NCBI RefSeq assembly: GCF_026241755.1
Contig: NZ_JAPJDA010000018.1
Span: 1-64,000 of the forward strand
Reading direction: 5' to 3'
From: Salinimicrobium profundisediminis
Lineage (GTDB): Bacteria; Bacteroidota; Bacteroidia; Flavobacteriales; Flavobacteriaceae
DNA: 64,000 bases
Part shown: piece after piece, positions 51,916 to 60,976 of the stretch
Layout of the letters: each line of letters starts with the position of its first letter
Position numbering within the stretch: position 1 is the stretch's first letter
Program-made: the position numbers and the translations under genes
Notes under the pieces: generated by a model
Database searches by the model: none
What the model was told of the DNA's origin: nothing
The model's input: the letters and a program-made list of their open reading frames with translations, nothing else

Positions 51916-52968
51916 ATGAGCAAATTCTTTCCGTTAAAGATTAAAAATATAATCAGGGAAACAGCAGAGGCAGTGAGTCTCGAATTTGAAATACCACAGG
52001 AATTAAAAACCGAATTTTCCTTTAAAGCAGGACAATACGTTACACTTAAAACCACTATAGAAGGAAAAGAAGTTCGTAGAGCCTATTCCCTTTGTACTCC
52101 GCCTACAGATGATACCTTCAAGGTTACTGTAAAAGAAGTGAAAAGCGGAACTTTCTCGGTACTGGCCAATAACAAATTAAAAGCCGGAGATGTACTGGAA
52201 GTGCATCCTCCCGAAGGTAAATTTATCTTTGAACCGGTACAGGATGGCCACCCTCACACCTATGCAGCTTTTGCAGCCGGGAGCGGGATAACTCCTGTAT
52301 TGTCTATTCTAAAAACAGTACTACAGCAAGAGAAACACAGCCGTTTTGTACTTGTGTACGGTAACCGCACTCCAGACGAAACCATCTTTTTTAAAGAACT
52401 ACTGCAGCTACAGGCAGCGCACCCCGACAGGCTTTTTATCGAGTTTGTTTACAGCAGGTGTAACGAAGAAAACTGCCACTACGGAAGGATTGATGAAGGC
52501 ACGGTGAATTACGTGCTGAAAAACAGGTTTAACGATACCAATTTTACCCGCTTCTATCTTTGTGGGCCTGAAGAAATGATCAATAAAGTTTCTGAAGTCC
52601 TCCTGAAGAACAACATCACAAAAGAGCAGGTTCTTTTTGAACTCTTTAATACTGAAGTTGAAGGAGAAATTAAGTCTAATCTTGAGGGGGAAACCCAGCT
52701 CACCATAAAAGTTGATGAAGAGGAGGTAACCCTGAGTATGCCCAAGAATAAGACTGTTTTACAAATGGCGCTAGACAATGATATCGATGTGCCCTACTCC
52801 TGCCAGGGCGGAATTTGCAGCAGCTGCGTTGCCCGAATTGTAGAAGGAACCGCCGAAATGGAAAAAAATTCCATTTTAGTAGATAGCGAGATCGAAGAAG
52901 GCCTTGTGCTAACCTGCCAGGCACATCCCACTTCAAGCACGTTGAAAGTGGATTATGATGATGTCTAG
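51916..52968 (+). CDS. Ferredoxin-type NAD(P)H reductase (PaaE/HmpX-like) with 2Fe-2S domain
   Basis: A 350-residue flavoprotein. The FAD domain has RRAYSLCTPPTDD, the NAD(P)H domain has AAGSGITPVLSILKTVLQ and FYLCGPEEMINKVSE, and the C-terminal plant-type ferredoxin domain has CQGGICSSCVARIVEG with a last Cys in LTCQAHP. This is the layout of phenylacetyl-CoA epoxidase reductase PaaE and related electron-transfer partners of oxygenases. No oxygenase gene is nearby, so its partner is elsewhere. The start is set by the promoter box upstream and by the family start MSKFFPLKIKNI. Confidence 0.93.
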   Translation: MSKFFPLKIKNIIRETAEAVSLEFEIPQELKTEFSFKAGQYVTLKTTIEGKEVRRAYSLCTPPTDDTFKVTVKEVKSGTFSVLANNKLKAGDVLEVHPPEGKFIFEPVQDGHPHTYAAFAAGSGITPVLSILKTVLQQEKHSRFVLVYGNRTPDETIFFKELLQLQAAHPDRLFIEFVYSRCNEENCHYGRIDEGTVNYVLKNRFNDTNFTRFYLCGPEEMINKVSEVLLKNNITKEQVLFELFNTEVEGEIKSNLEGETQLTIKVDEEEVTLSMPKNKTVLQMALDNDIDVPYSCQGGICSSCVARIVEGTAEMEKNSILVDSEIEEGLVLTCQAHPTSSTLKVDYDDV

Positions 52969-53027
52969 AGAGATTAAAGAGACACTATCCACCTACATTT
53001 GCGCCACTATATTGAGATCACAGCACA

Positions 53028-53810
53028 TTAAGTTAAAGATCTGTCCAGGTGAACATACCCGCCATCCACGAATAAAAACTGTCCTGTGGTATGAGCAGAT
53101 TTCTCAGACAAAATAAAGGCGGCCAGATCGGCAATCTCCTCAACGCTAGTCATACGTTTGCCTAAAGGGATTTTTGATGTAATACTTTTCAACTTACTCC
53201 CGGGATCATCAAAAGAACTCAGCCAGTTTTTATACAAAGGGGTGAAAGCTTCTGCCGGTAAAATAGCATTCACCCTTATTTTAAAGGGCAAAAGCTCGGC
53301 AGCCCACTCTCTTGTAAGCGCTAATTGTGCACCTTTAGCAGCGGCATAACCCGAGGTGTTACCCTGGCCTGTGAGAGCTACCTTTGAACTAATGTTAATA
53401 ATGTTACCCTTAGATTCTTTTAGATGAGGCAGGCAATAATGTGCCATTTCATAATAGTGATTCAAATTATTGAATACTGATTTAGAAAAGCTCTCTGGAT
53501 TACCATTTTCAAGACCTACACCATCATTTGCGCCAGCGTTATTCACCAGTGCATCTATTTTTCCATATTTCTCTTTTACAGCTAGTACCAGTTCTTTGCA
53601 AGTACCATCAATATTGAGATCTCCCTGCAAGAAGTATGCTTTTTGACCTATATTTATTAATTCAGACTCCAGCAACTTTCCAGATTTCGCATTTCTTCCT
53701 ATAAATACAGGAATTGCTCCTTCCTGTGCCACACACCTGGAAATTGCTCCTCCAATTCCCTGCATCCCACCGGTTATCAATATAACTTTATTTGTAAGGC
53801 CTAAGTCCAT
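53028..53810 (-). CDS. SDR oxidoreductase, L-fucose dehydrogenase-like
   Basis: A 260-residue classical short-chain dehydrogenase. The cofactor loop is GGMQGIGGAIS, with NNAG (VNNAGANDGVGL) and the catalytic YAAAK (GYAAAKGAQLALTREWAAEL). The segments NHYYEMAHYCLPHLKESKG, LTGQGNTSGYA and RVNAILPAEAFTPLYKNW match the Burkholderia L-fucose dehydrogenase as I recall it. It would oxidise L-fucose to the lactone, the first step of the non-phosphorylating pathway. It is the last gene of the fucosidase operon, 2 nt after the GH29 stop, so it is co-transcribed with the secreted enzymes. Confidence 0.85.
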   Translation of the reverse strand: MDLGLTNKVILITGGMQGIGGAISRCVAQEGAIPVFIGRNAKSGKLLESELINIGQKAYFLQGDLNIDGTCKELVLAVKEKYGKIDALVNNAGANDGVGLENGNPESFSKSVFNNLNHYYEMAHYCLPHLKESKGNIINISSKVALTGQGNTSGYAAAKGAQLALTREWAAELLPFKIRVNAILPAEAFTPLYKNWLSSFDDPGSKLKSITSKIPLGKRMTSVEEIADLAAFILSEKSAHTTGQFLFVDGGYVHLDRSLT

Positions 53811-53812
53811 AT

Positions 53813-55918
53813 TTATTTCTGGTTTACTGTTATTACACTTAGCTCTCCAATAGAAATAGCACCACTATTATCTGTGCTTCTTACACCTTTAAGTTTAATG
53901 TACCTTGCTTCAACAGGCTCAAAACCTACCTTTTGCTCAATAGGGTTGTTACGAATGTTGCCAAATTCACCTGAAGCTGCTTGGTCCCAGTTTTGATTGT
54001 CTTTACTCACTTTAAAAATATAATCTGAAATAGTTCCAAATGACCATCTATCCTGCGAAGGGTGATAAGTAAAACCCTTCAGAAGGTAATCCCTGCCCAA
54101 ATCAATCACCACTTCCTGTGGTAACTCCTCATTTTTTGTTGATGCCCACCAGGTACTCTTATCTTCATCAATAATTTTGAAAACTTCTTTGGTGTCACCA
54201 GAAGTCGCGCTTATAACTTTCCAGTTGGTCTTCGGAATATCAAAATTTACAGTTCTTAATTCACTGTACCTTCCGCTTAGAGGATCATAGGCCACTGCTT
54301 TTACAGTAACCGGCTCTTCTCCGTCAATACCTCCTTTGTACCTGTAAGAATCCTGGTTTGGTTCAGTCCCGTCTAGAGTATAATAGATATGCACGTTTTC
54401 ATCGGGAACCTGCAGGGTAATCACTCCGTTTTTTGACCTGGAAACTTCAGGAGCTACCAACAATGCGGGAGCATTATACACTTCAATATTCGATATTAAA
54501 GGACTGGCTTTGGAATCCAGAATATTTAGTCTTAGAGCAGATGCTTTGATTAGGTCAAACCTCAAAATTCTTTTATAGCCTATGGTTGTTTGGCGATCTA
54601 TTTCATGCCATTCCCCATTAACAAGGCCTTCTATAGTGAAAGATTTTACCCTCTGTCCAAGAGGAATATACTCCTGTACCAGGAATCTATTAAAAACAAC
54701 ATCTTTACCAAAATCTAACGTAAGAGAACTTTTAATTTCGTTTTTACCAGGAGACCAATAGGTTTCCTTATTACCGTCTACGGTGTTTTTTGCAGAAAAT
54801 TTTGAATCATTATTTCTTAATTTACTTGCACTCACTTCTATATTCTGAGCCAGATTATTTTTAAAATCCTCATCCAGTTTTTCTCTCAGCTTCATTAACT
54901 GCTTTATATCATTCCCATGAATAAGCCCTCTCCTGTCTACCGGAATGTTTAACAGCAGGGAAGCATTTCTTCCAACAGACTCGTAATAGATATCGAGCAA
55001 ATGCGGGAGAGATTTTACCAGGTGATCTTCCTGCGGGTGATAATACCAGCCCGGCCTTATTGAAACATCGGCCTCTCCGGGCACCCAGTGAGTTCCATCG
55101 GCATGCCCGTACTGCAATTCTTTATGTTTGCCCGATCCTGCATATACTTCGGCTTTACGAATTAGAGACCAATTTGTTTTACCCGCTACACCTTCTTCAT
55201 TCCCTATCCATCTAATATCGGGACCATTATCTCCAAAAATTACAGCATCCGGCTGATGCTTTCTAATTATTGAATATACCTTATCCCACTGATAGTAACT
55301 TCTGTGATCTATTTTCCGATTCTCATTGGCACCTCCGTAATAACCCGTACCACCGTTAGCACCATCAAACCAAACTTCGAAAAGAGGACCATAATTGGTC
55401 ATTAGTTCTTCCAATTGTCTATGAAAAACCTTCACATATTCTTCCCTGCCATATTCGGCATGGTTTCTATCCCAGGGGGAAAGATAAACACCAAACCCAA
55501 GATCAAATTCTTCACAAGCTTTTGCAAGTTCTTTTACGAGATCTCCCTCACCATTTTTCCATGGAGAATTTTTCACAGAATGTTCTGTCGTTTCTGAAGG
55601 CCAGAGACAAAACCCGTCATGATGTTTTGCAGTAATTATTATTCCCTTCATACCAGCCTCCTTTGCCACTTTTACCCACTGCCGCACATCTAATTCTGTG
55701 GGATTAAATTGTTCAGGTGATTCCCCTCCTTCTCCCCATTCGCGGTTTGTAAAGGTGTTCATATTGAAATGAATAAAAGCATAATATTCCATTTCCTGCC
55801 AGTTTAACTGACGTTGGGAAGGAAGGGGCCCCACAGGGTCGGCGATCTCCTGTGCCTGTAAAAGATTAAAAAACAAAAAGAAATAACCTATAAGACTCAT
55901 GCGATGTAGTATATTCAT
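53813..55918 (-). CDS. Alpha-L-fucosidase, GH29, with carbohydrate-binding domains
   Basis: A 701-residue exported glycosidase. A Sec signal covers about residues 1-22 (ending LLQAQ). The GH29 barrel has KHHDGFCLWPSETTEHSVKN and the nucleophile Asp185 in LFEVWFDGANGG, a pattern of subfamily B. After about residue 350 come an F5/8 C (CBM32-like) domain (KNTVDGNKETYWSPG), a chitobiase-type segment (VHIYYTLDGTEPNQDSY) and a second F5/8 C domain (IIDEDKSTWWAST). It releases alpha-1,3/1,4-linked fucose. It is in the fucose operon between GH95 and the fucose dehydrogenase. No type IX sorting domain is seen. Confidence 0.93.
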   Translation of the reverse strand: MNILHRMSLIGYFFLFFNLLQAQEIADPVGPLPSQRQLNWQEMEYYAFIHFNMNTFTNREWGEGGESPEQFNPTELDVRQWVKVAKEAGMKGIIITAKHHDGFCLWPSETTEHSVKNSPWKNGEGDLVKELAKACEEFDLGFGVYLSPWDRNHAEYGREEYVKVFHRQLEELMTNYGPLFEVWFDGANGGTGYYGGANENRKIDHRSYYQWDKVYSIIRKHQPDAVIFGDNGPDIRWIGNEEGVAGKTNWSLIRKAEVYAGSGKHKELQYGHADGTHWVPGEADVSIRPGWYYHPQEDHLVKSLPHLLDIYYESVGRNASLLLNIPVDRRGLIHGNDIKQLMKLREKLDEDFKNNLAQNIEVSASKLRNNDSKFSAKNTVDGNKETYWSPGKNEIKSSLTLDFGKDVVFNRFLVQEYIPLGQRVKSFTIEGLVNGEWHEIDRQTTIGYKRILRFDLIKASALRLNILDSKASPLISNIEVYNAPALLVAPEVSRSKNGVITLQVPDENVHIYYTLDGTEPNQDSYRYKGGIDGEEPVTVKAVAYDPLSGRYSELRTVNFDIPKTNWKVISATSGDTKEVFKIIDEDKSTWWASTKNEELPQEVVIDLGRDYLLKGFTYHPSQDRWSFGTISDYIFKVSKDNQNWDQAASGEFGNIRNNPIEQKVGFEPVEARYIKLKGVRSTDNSGAISIGELSVITVNQK

Positions 55919-55959
55919 GTTTAAATAAGTTTTACAACCTTCTTTTCTTTTGAAGAATG

Positions 55960-58341
55960 CTATTTTTTTATTTGAAGTTTAGCGTTAAGCCGCACTTTCT
56001 TTCCTGCAGGTAAGTCAACTTCAACCTCTCTTTCCGCATATACAATCTTCTGAAGACTGTTTTTATTCGCCTTTAGAATTAACTCCTTTAACTTCCCGTT
56101 TTCCCATATAATATCAACCTCAATATTTCCCCTTGCCTTTAATCCTGAAATACTCCCCTCTTTCCAGGCTTCGGGAAGCGCAGGAAGTATCCTCAAAAAT
56201 CCTTCGTGTGACTGAAGCAGCATTTCGGCAATTCCTGCTGTAAACCCAAAATTCCCGTCTATTTGAAAAGGAGGGTGCAAATCGAATAGATTCTTTGCCA
56301 GGGATATCTGCATGAATTTATTTACATTACTTTTTGCTGATTCTCCATCTAGTAAGCGTGCATCAAAGTTAATCATCCACGCCCGACTCCAGCCGGTACC
56401 GGCACCACCATGTTTCAATCTAAAATCAATAGAATTTCTTGCTGCAGCAAAAGCTTTTCGAGTTGCGGGGGTAATATCATCGCCTGGGTGAAGTGCATAT
56501 AGGTGAGAAAGATGTCTATGCCCCTTTTCTGTTTCTTCATAGGCTTCATTCCACTCTAGCAGTCGATTATCTGGCCCCACCACAATTCCGGGAAAAAGTG
56601 ACTTATTTTTCTCCCGAACCTCTGCGATAAAATCATCTTCAATATTTAATATCTCTGCGGCTGCCAATACATTGTCAAATACCTCACCTATAATTTGATG
56701 GCCCATAGCACTACCAAATGAAACTGCCGCTCTTTTCCCTTCTTCATTTATATAAGAGTTTTCGGGTGAGGTTTCTGGAAATGAAACCCACTTCTTAGAT
56801 TTTTTATCCCATACCAGCCAGTCCAGATAAAATTCTGCAAAAGACTTAATGGCAGGATATGCCCGCTCCTCCAAAAATTCCCTGTCGTGGGTAAAGTTAT
56901 AATGTTCCCAGTAATGTTGAGCCAACCAGCCCCCGCCATGAATCCAGCTGCCCCAGTAAGGTTGTTCTGCCCGCATGTAAGCCGAAGCCCAAAGATCTGT
57001 CGCCTGATGCGCCACAGCCCCTCTCTCTATGCCATACTGTTCCCTGGCGGTAATTCGGCCTCTCTCAATAAGCCTATCGGTAAAATCGAATAATGGCTGA
57101 TGAAACTCACTTAAATTAGTCACCTCAGCAGGCCAGTAATTCATTTGTAGATTAACATTAAGGTGGTAATCGGCATTCCACGGTGCCGCAAGATGGTCAT
57201 TCCACAAACCCTGGAGGTTTGCAGGATTGGTACCGGGTCTTGAGGATGAAATAAGAAGATATCTTCCAAATTGAAAAAGATCTGATACCAGATCCAAATC
57301 TTCTTCCCCTTTGGCTAAGTTTTGCAGCCGACGATCTGTTGGTAATTTGCTGCTTTTATTCTTACCCAGTTGAAATTGAACCCTGTTGAAATACTTTTGA
57401 TGATCCTGCACATGTCTTTCGTAAAGTTTCTCATATCCTACTCCCGATAAACGATCTAAAACTTCCCTGTTTCTATTTTGAAAATCTTTAGTATAAAATG
57501 AAGTATTTGCCACAAGTTTAATTGTGGCTTTTTTCACCCCCTGTAATATAAGGGTTCCATCTTTTGGTATCACTGTGCCCCCTTCATGATCTGTTTTCAA
57601 TACAGTTTCAAATTGGACCCCATAATCTAAGGGTGCTGGTTGGGAATGTACCCTCCCACCGTATTGTGTCACCACTCCATTCATTGCAATCTCAGATGAA
57701 TGAGGATTGCTTATTTGCACTGTGGAATGCCCCTCATCTTCCGGGCGATCTAACCGCAAAGTCAAATTCATCCCCTTTTCTGAATTGGTACCTAATTCAA
57801 TTACAAGTAAATCATCTGGTGCGCTGGTAAATACCTTTTGATAATATGCTGAGCCCTCTGAAGTGTAACTGATCACCACCTCAGCCGTATTTAGATTTAA
57901 AAGACGCTTATAATTTTCTACAGACCCACGCTCGTGAAAATTGATGTACAGATCCCCTAAAGTTTGGTGAGATCGAACTATACCCTTATATGAAAACCGT
58001 TCTACAATCTCTTTATCTGCCTTTTCAATCTGGCCCTCTTCAATGAGCTCTCGAATATATTTGAGATCTTCAGGATTGCCTTTAGCATTCCCCCAGTCAG
58101 GCCCTCCCGGCCACATAGAATCTTCATTTAACTGAATCCTTTCATTTTTTGGATCTCCAAAGACCATGGCTCCTATTCTACCATTTCCTACAGGTAATGC
58201 CTCCAACCACTCGCTTGCGGGGGCATCATACCACAGTATATGCTCGGGAATTGAATCTGTTACGTTCTGAGCGTTTGCTTCTTTTATAGATAACCAGAAG
58301 CTTAGAATTGCCAAAACAGAAAAAATAAACTTTTTCGTCAT
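55960..58341 (-). CDS. Alpha-1,2-L-fucosidase-like glycosidase, GH95
   Basis: A 793-residue secreted enzyme with a signal peptide (MTKKFIFSVLAILSFWLSIK to ANAQ). The N-terminal beta domain has WLEALPVGNGRIGAMVFGDP. The (alpha/alpha)6 barrel has Asn395 and Asn397 in YHLNVNLQMNYWPAEV, Glu527 in FPETSPENSY and Asp695 in IDGNFGFTAGIAEMLL, equivalent to the catalytic residues of Bifidobacterium AfcA. It inverts terminal alpha-1,2-fucosides, or L-galactosides in some members. Its start overlaps the stop of the fuconolactonase pseudogene (TTATGA), showing that the operon was once tightly coupled. Confidence 0.94.
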   Translation of the reverse strand: MTKKFIFSVLAILSFWLSIKEANAQNVTDSIPEHILWYDAPASEWLEALPVGNGRIGAMVFGDPKNERIQLNEDSMWPGGPDWGNAKGNPEDLKYIRELIEEGQIEKADKEIVERFSYKGIVRSHQTLGDLYINFHERGSVENYKRLLNLNTAEVVISYTSEGSAYYQKVFTSAPDDLLVIELGTNSEKGMNLTLRLDRPEDEGHSTVQISNPHSSEIAMNGVVTQYGGRVHSQPAPLDYGVQFETVLKTDHEGGTVIPKDGTLILQGVKKATIKLVANTSFYTKDFQNRNREVLDRLSGVGYEKLYERHVQDHQKYFNRVQFQLGKNKSSKLPTDRRLQNLAKGEEDLDLVSDLFQFGRYLLISSSRPGTNPANLQGLWNDHLAAPWNADYHLNVNLQMNYWPAEVTNLSEFHQPLFDFTDRLIERGRITAREQYGIERGAVAHQATDLWASAYMRAEQPYWGSWIHGGGWLAQHYWEHYNFTHDREFLEERAYPAIKSFAEFYLDWLVWDKKSKKWVSFPETSPENSYINEEGKRAAVSFGSAMGHQIIGEVFDNVLAAAEILNIEDDFIAEVREKNKSLFPGIVVGPDNRLLEWNEAYEETEKGHRHLSHLYALHPGDDITPATRKAFAAARNSIDFRLKHGGAGTGWSRAWMINFDARLLDGESAKSNVNKFMQISLAKNLFDLHPPFQIDGNFGFTAGIAEMLLQSHEGFLRILPALPEAWKEGSISGLKARGNIEVDIIWENGKLKELILKANKNSLQKIVYAEREVEVDLPAGKKVRLNAKLQIKK

Positions 58342-58823
58342 AAATGATAGAATTTTTCTGCATTTATACCCATCAGCTTTTCAAGAAAAATATCTCCCCG
58401 CTCCCTGCAATAGTCCTTAATAATTCCCACAGTATCACTATAGCTTCCTGCAGCGAGACATACCGGCTAATCGGATCCATACATCAGTCTGTTCTCACCA
58501 AAAGCTTTGCTTACTACTTCAAAAAAAGAGCTGAAATCGTTCTTTGTACACTTAAAATTCCCTGTCTCGGTTAAAAATCCTGAGATTTTACAATAGACAT
58601 TCTTATGACTACTTAATACTCTGATATTCTCTACCCATTCATTCGAGAGACCTTTAGCTATTTGAGGTTTACCCATATGATCCAATACAAAAAGCTGGCG
58701 CAGGAAATTCCTTTACAAGCTGGATAACTTCCGGCAATTGATGTTACAGTACAAGTAGATCGAAAGTACTCCAGGTTTTTCTTTTCCTGCTTCACCAAAT
58801 CTTATTAGTTTATTTAAAATATT
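58338..58823 (-). pseudogene. Broken L-fuconolactonase (amidohydrolase, COG3618-type), C-terminal part only
   Basis: Translation in pieces gives a continuous amidohydrolase C-terminus: TWSTFDLLVL, stop, HQLPEVIQLVKEFPAPAF, a +1 shift, VLDHMGKPQIAKGLSNEW, VYCKISGFLTETGNF, FGENRLMYGSD, stop, PVCLAAGSYSDTVGIIKDY to MGINAEKFYHL. The defects are a TAA at 58744-58746, a frameshift in a run of five A (58689-58693), and a TAG at 58467-58469 where the family has the Trp of GSDWP. The first ~150 residues are missing; the fragment abuts the upstream GH29 stop. Fuconolactonase opens the lactone made by fucose dehydrogenase, whose gene is intact at the end of this operon. Confidence 0.88.
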
Positions 58824-60614
58824 TTAGTAATTATCTATTTTGAATGTCCATGCATCATGGGAGGGTAATTCATTATATTTAATTCCACTGGTGTTAATAA
58901 ACATTTTACTGTTTTTGTAGCTCCAGTCAAGTTCTCTTTCAAGACCGAGCATTTTCACTGTAGCTCCTGGTTTTGGCTTTGGAATATTTAGTTGTAAAGA
59001 ATCCTCGGGCCATTCAAAACTAATTGCATACAGGGAGTTGTTCTTTTTAGTGTAAGCAATGTGTGTTTTTAATGAAGTGTATTGTCCCTGTAACCCTGGC
59101 TGAATCTTTTCCTGATCTAAGTAGAAAGCATCACCAGGAATAATTTCTTTCTCACCTCCTTTACTGCTCCAGGATAGTGTAACCTTTGCATTCTGCTTCT
59201 TTTCTCTGTAATTCAATACCAGTTTATAAGGTTTCCCGGCCTTTAAATCAACTACTGCATTTTCTGAGTAGCTGGTATTTGCATTCATTACTTCAGCCTC
59301 TTTATCTGGAGCTGTGTAATTGTTATTTATAATTGTTCTTTCATCAAGCTCCAGAATTGCTTCATCATCTGCATCTAATTCAATGTTATATTTGCCATTT
59401 TTGGGAGCAACAAGATAGCCTTCCCACCTCACGGAAAAATCATCTTCTCTAATTCCTTTTAATGGAGAGTTACGTACCCAATTAAAATTGATCACCTCAT
59501 CTACCCTGGAAATTTGCACCTCTTTCTCTTCTTCAGTAATATCAAATGCTTCTGCTCCATAAATTGCCTCGCCGTTTATTTCGAGCCAGTTTCCTAGTTG
59601 TACAAGTCGCTCCTGCTGTATTAATGGAATTTGACCATCGGCTCCAGGACCAACATTCAAGATCATTCCTCCTCCATTAGCTACAGCCTGAACAAATTTC
59701 TCAACAAGTTCCTTAGAGGTTCCATATGCCTCCAGGTCTTCATTTCGGTTGAGTCCAAAAGAACGTCCTATACCCCTAACTTCAGCCCATGGCCTGGAGG
59801 TTTCTTTGATTCCTGCACTGTACTCAGGGGTAAGAAAACCCACATCGAGTCCGCTTCCCCACCGGTTGTTTACAATTGCCTCATCTCCAACAAGATTATA
59901 ATACCAGTTAATAAGCTCTGCAGAGTACCATTGTTTGGCTGAATTATACCATTCTCCATCCGCAAAAATTAACGAAGGTTTATACGTGCTTACAAGCTCC
60001 TTGAATTGAGGTATCATGTAAGTTTCCACATAAGTGTTTATGCTGTCGTGAGGATCACTGTACCACCTATGCAGTGGGTGATTCCATTCTGGTAAAGAAT
60101 AATATAACCCCATTTTAAGTCCCGAATCTCTAACTGCTTCTGTAACTTCTCCAACTATGTCTCTTTTGGGACCTGTATCTACACTATTCCAGTTACGGTT
60201 ATACTTACTTGGCCAAAGGGCGTACCCATCATGATGTTTAGAGACTAAAACAACATATTTAGCTCCCGCTCTTTTAAATAAATCTGCCCATTCTTCAGGA
60301 TCAAATAGCTCGGCCTTAAATTCATTGGTAAGATCATTATAGGTAAAGTCGCTTCCATAGGTCTTTTTTAAAAAATTAGTACGTAAGCTGTCGTTCATTT
60401 GTAAACCACGCAGGTACCATTCAGAATAACTTTCCTTTCCTCCATAAGCCGGAACCGAATATAATCCCCAGTGAATAAAAATGCCTAGTTTGGCATCCTG
60501 AAACCAGTTGGGGAAACTTCTCTCTTCAATTGCCCTTTTTGCCTCTTCATGTGTTGTTTGAGCTATAACTGAGCTAAAAAATAATAAGCTTAAAAAAGTA
60601 AATATTCTTTTCAT
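58824..60614 (-). CDS. Alpha-L-fucosidase, GH29, with PA14-like domain
   Basis: A 596-residue secreted fucosidase. The signal peptide is MKRIFTFLSLLFFSSVIAQ. The barrel has WFQDAKLGIFIHWGLYSVPA, VLVSKHHDGYALWPSKYNRN and the nucleophile Asp219 in SLIFADGEW, a pattern of subfamily A. About residues 370-500 form a PA14-like domain (VRWEGYLVAPKNGKYNIELD followed by ADDEAILELD), which may bind sugar, and the end is a small beta domain. It cleaves terminal alpha-L-fucose from fucosylated glycans. Its ATG directly follows the stop of a degraded SDR fragment (TAAATG). Confidence 0.93.
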   Translation of the reverse strand: MKRIFTFLSLLFFSSVIAQTTHEEAKRAIEERSFPNWFQDAKLGIFIHWGLYSVPAYGGKESYSEWYLRGLQMNDSLRTNFLKKTYGSDFTYNDLTNEFKAELFDPEEWADLFKRAGAKYVVLVSKHHDGYALWPSKYNRNWNSVDTGPKRDIVGEVTEAVRDSGLKMGLYYSLPEWNHPLHRWYSDPHDSINTYVETYMIPQFKELVSTYKPSLIFADGEWYNSAKQWYSAELINWYYNLVGDEAIVNNRWGSGLDVGFLTPEYSAGIKETSRPWAEVRGIGRSFGLNRNEDLEAYGTSKELVEKFVQAVANGGGMILNVGPGADGQIPLIQQERLVQLGNWLEINGEAIYGAEAFDITEEEKEVQISRVDEVINFNWVRNSPLKGIREDDFSVRWEGYLVAPKNGKYNIELDADDEAILELDERTIINNNYTAPDKEAEVMNANTSYSENAVVDLKAGKPYKLVLNYREKKQNAKVTLSWSSKGGEKEIIPGDAFYLDQEKIQPGLQGQYTSLKTHIAYTKKNNSLYAISFEWPEDSLQLNIPKPKPGATVKMLGLERELDWSYKNSKMFINTSGIKYNELPSHDAWTFKIDNY

Positions 60615-60739
60615 TTATCCATTAAATTTAATAAATCCTCCATTTATAGGGAAATTTGTACCGGTGATAAGAGAAGCTTCATCAGAACATAATTAAACTG
60701 TTAAGCCGGCTACCCATCGGGATTTCCCATTCTTCCCAG
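60615..60739 (-). pseudogene. SDR dehydrogenase remnant (C-terminal ~40 residues)
   Basis: Minus-strand translation gives LGRMGNPD, a one-base deletion near 60712-60718, VAGLTV, a TAA at 60693-60695, then LCSDEASLITGTNFPINGGF and IKFNG before the stop. This is the typical end of classical SDR proteins (GRxGxPxE, FLxSDEASxITG, xDGG). By context it is probably the remnant of a 2-keto-3-deoxy-L-fuconate dehydrogenase; that is inference. The rest of the gene is gone. Confidence 0.8.
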
Positions 60740-60759
60740 AGGTTAAGTTTTAGAAAGTT

Positions 60760-60819
60760 TATATTTTGAAAAGCAACAGCTACATTGTCATTAGGAGATA
60801 TAATTACAGCTTTTTCCAA
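60760..60819 (-). pseudogene. Altronate dehydratase-like (UxaA SAF domain) N-terminal remnant
   Basis: A frame from TTG 60819 reads LEKAVIISPNDNVAVAFQNI before similarity fades. The PxDNVAVA block is characteristic of the N-terminal SAF domain of UxaA-family altronate/galactarate dehydratases, some of which serve as sugar-acid dehydratases in fucose pathways. It is the first coding trace after the operon promoter and is joined directly to the SDR remnant, so a deletion removed everything between. Confidence 0.5.
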
Positions 60820-60850
60820 AAAAGATTATAATAAGTTAAAAATATCATTT

Positions 60851-60858
60851 CAAAGATA
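60851..60858 (-). promoter_or_regulatory. TAnnTTTG promoter box of the fucose operon
   Basis: On the minus strand TATCTTTG is an exact match to the Bacteroidota -7 box. It lies about 32 nt upstream of the dehydratase remnant and just downstream of two operator-like repeats at 60881-60916. Confidence 0.55.
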
Positions 60859-60880
60859 AGCTCCATAAAAACGAAATATG

Positions 60881-60916
60881 TGAACAATATTTACAATGTG
60901 TTGAACAATATTTGCA
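60881..60916. promoter_or_regulatory. Two 15-bp direct repeats, probable AraC-type operator
   Basis: TGAACAATATTTACA (60881-60895) and TGAACAATATTTGCA (60902-60916) match at 14 of 15 positions and are 21 bp apart, two helical turns, as AraC dimers bind. On the minus strand they stand just upstream of the -33 region of the fucose operon promoter. They also lie 61 nt upstream of the araC-type gene, so autoregulation is possible. Confidence 0.75.
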
Positions 60917-60976
60917 CATCCTTCTTTTTTTAATTTCATTTATATAAAAAATTGGCGAGAGCCGTGATTTTAATCA

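Noticed and set aside
53813-60614. Polysaccharide utilisation locus with SusC/SusD
   Set aside because: The fucosidase cluster has no TonB-dependent receptor or SusD-like gene within the window, so it is better called a fucosidase operon.
53813-60614. Type IX secretion sorting domains on the fucosidases
   Set aside because: None of the three C-termini shows the Gly/Lys-rich sorting pattern; only N-terminal Sec signals are seen.
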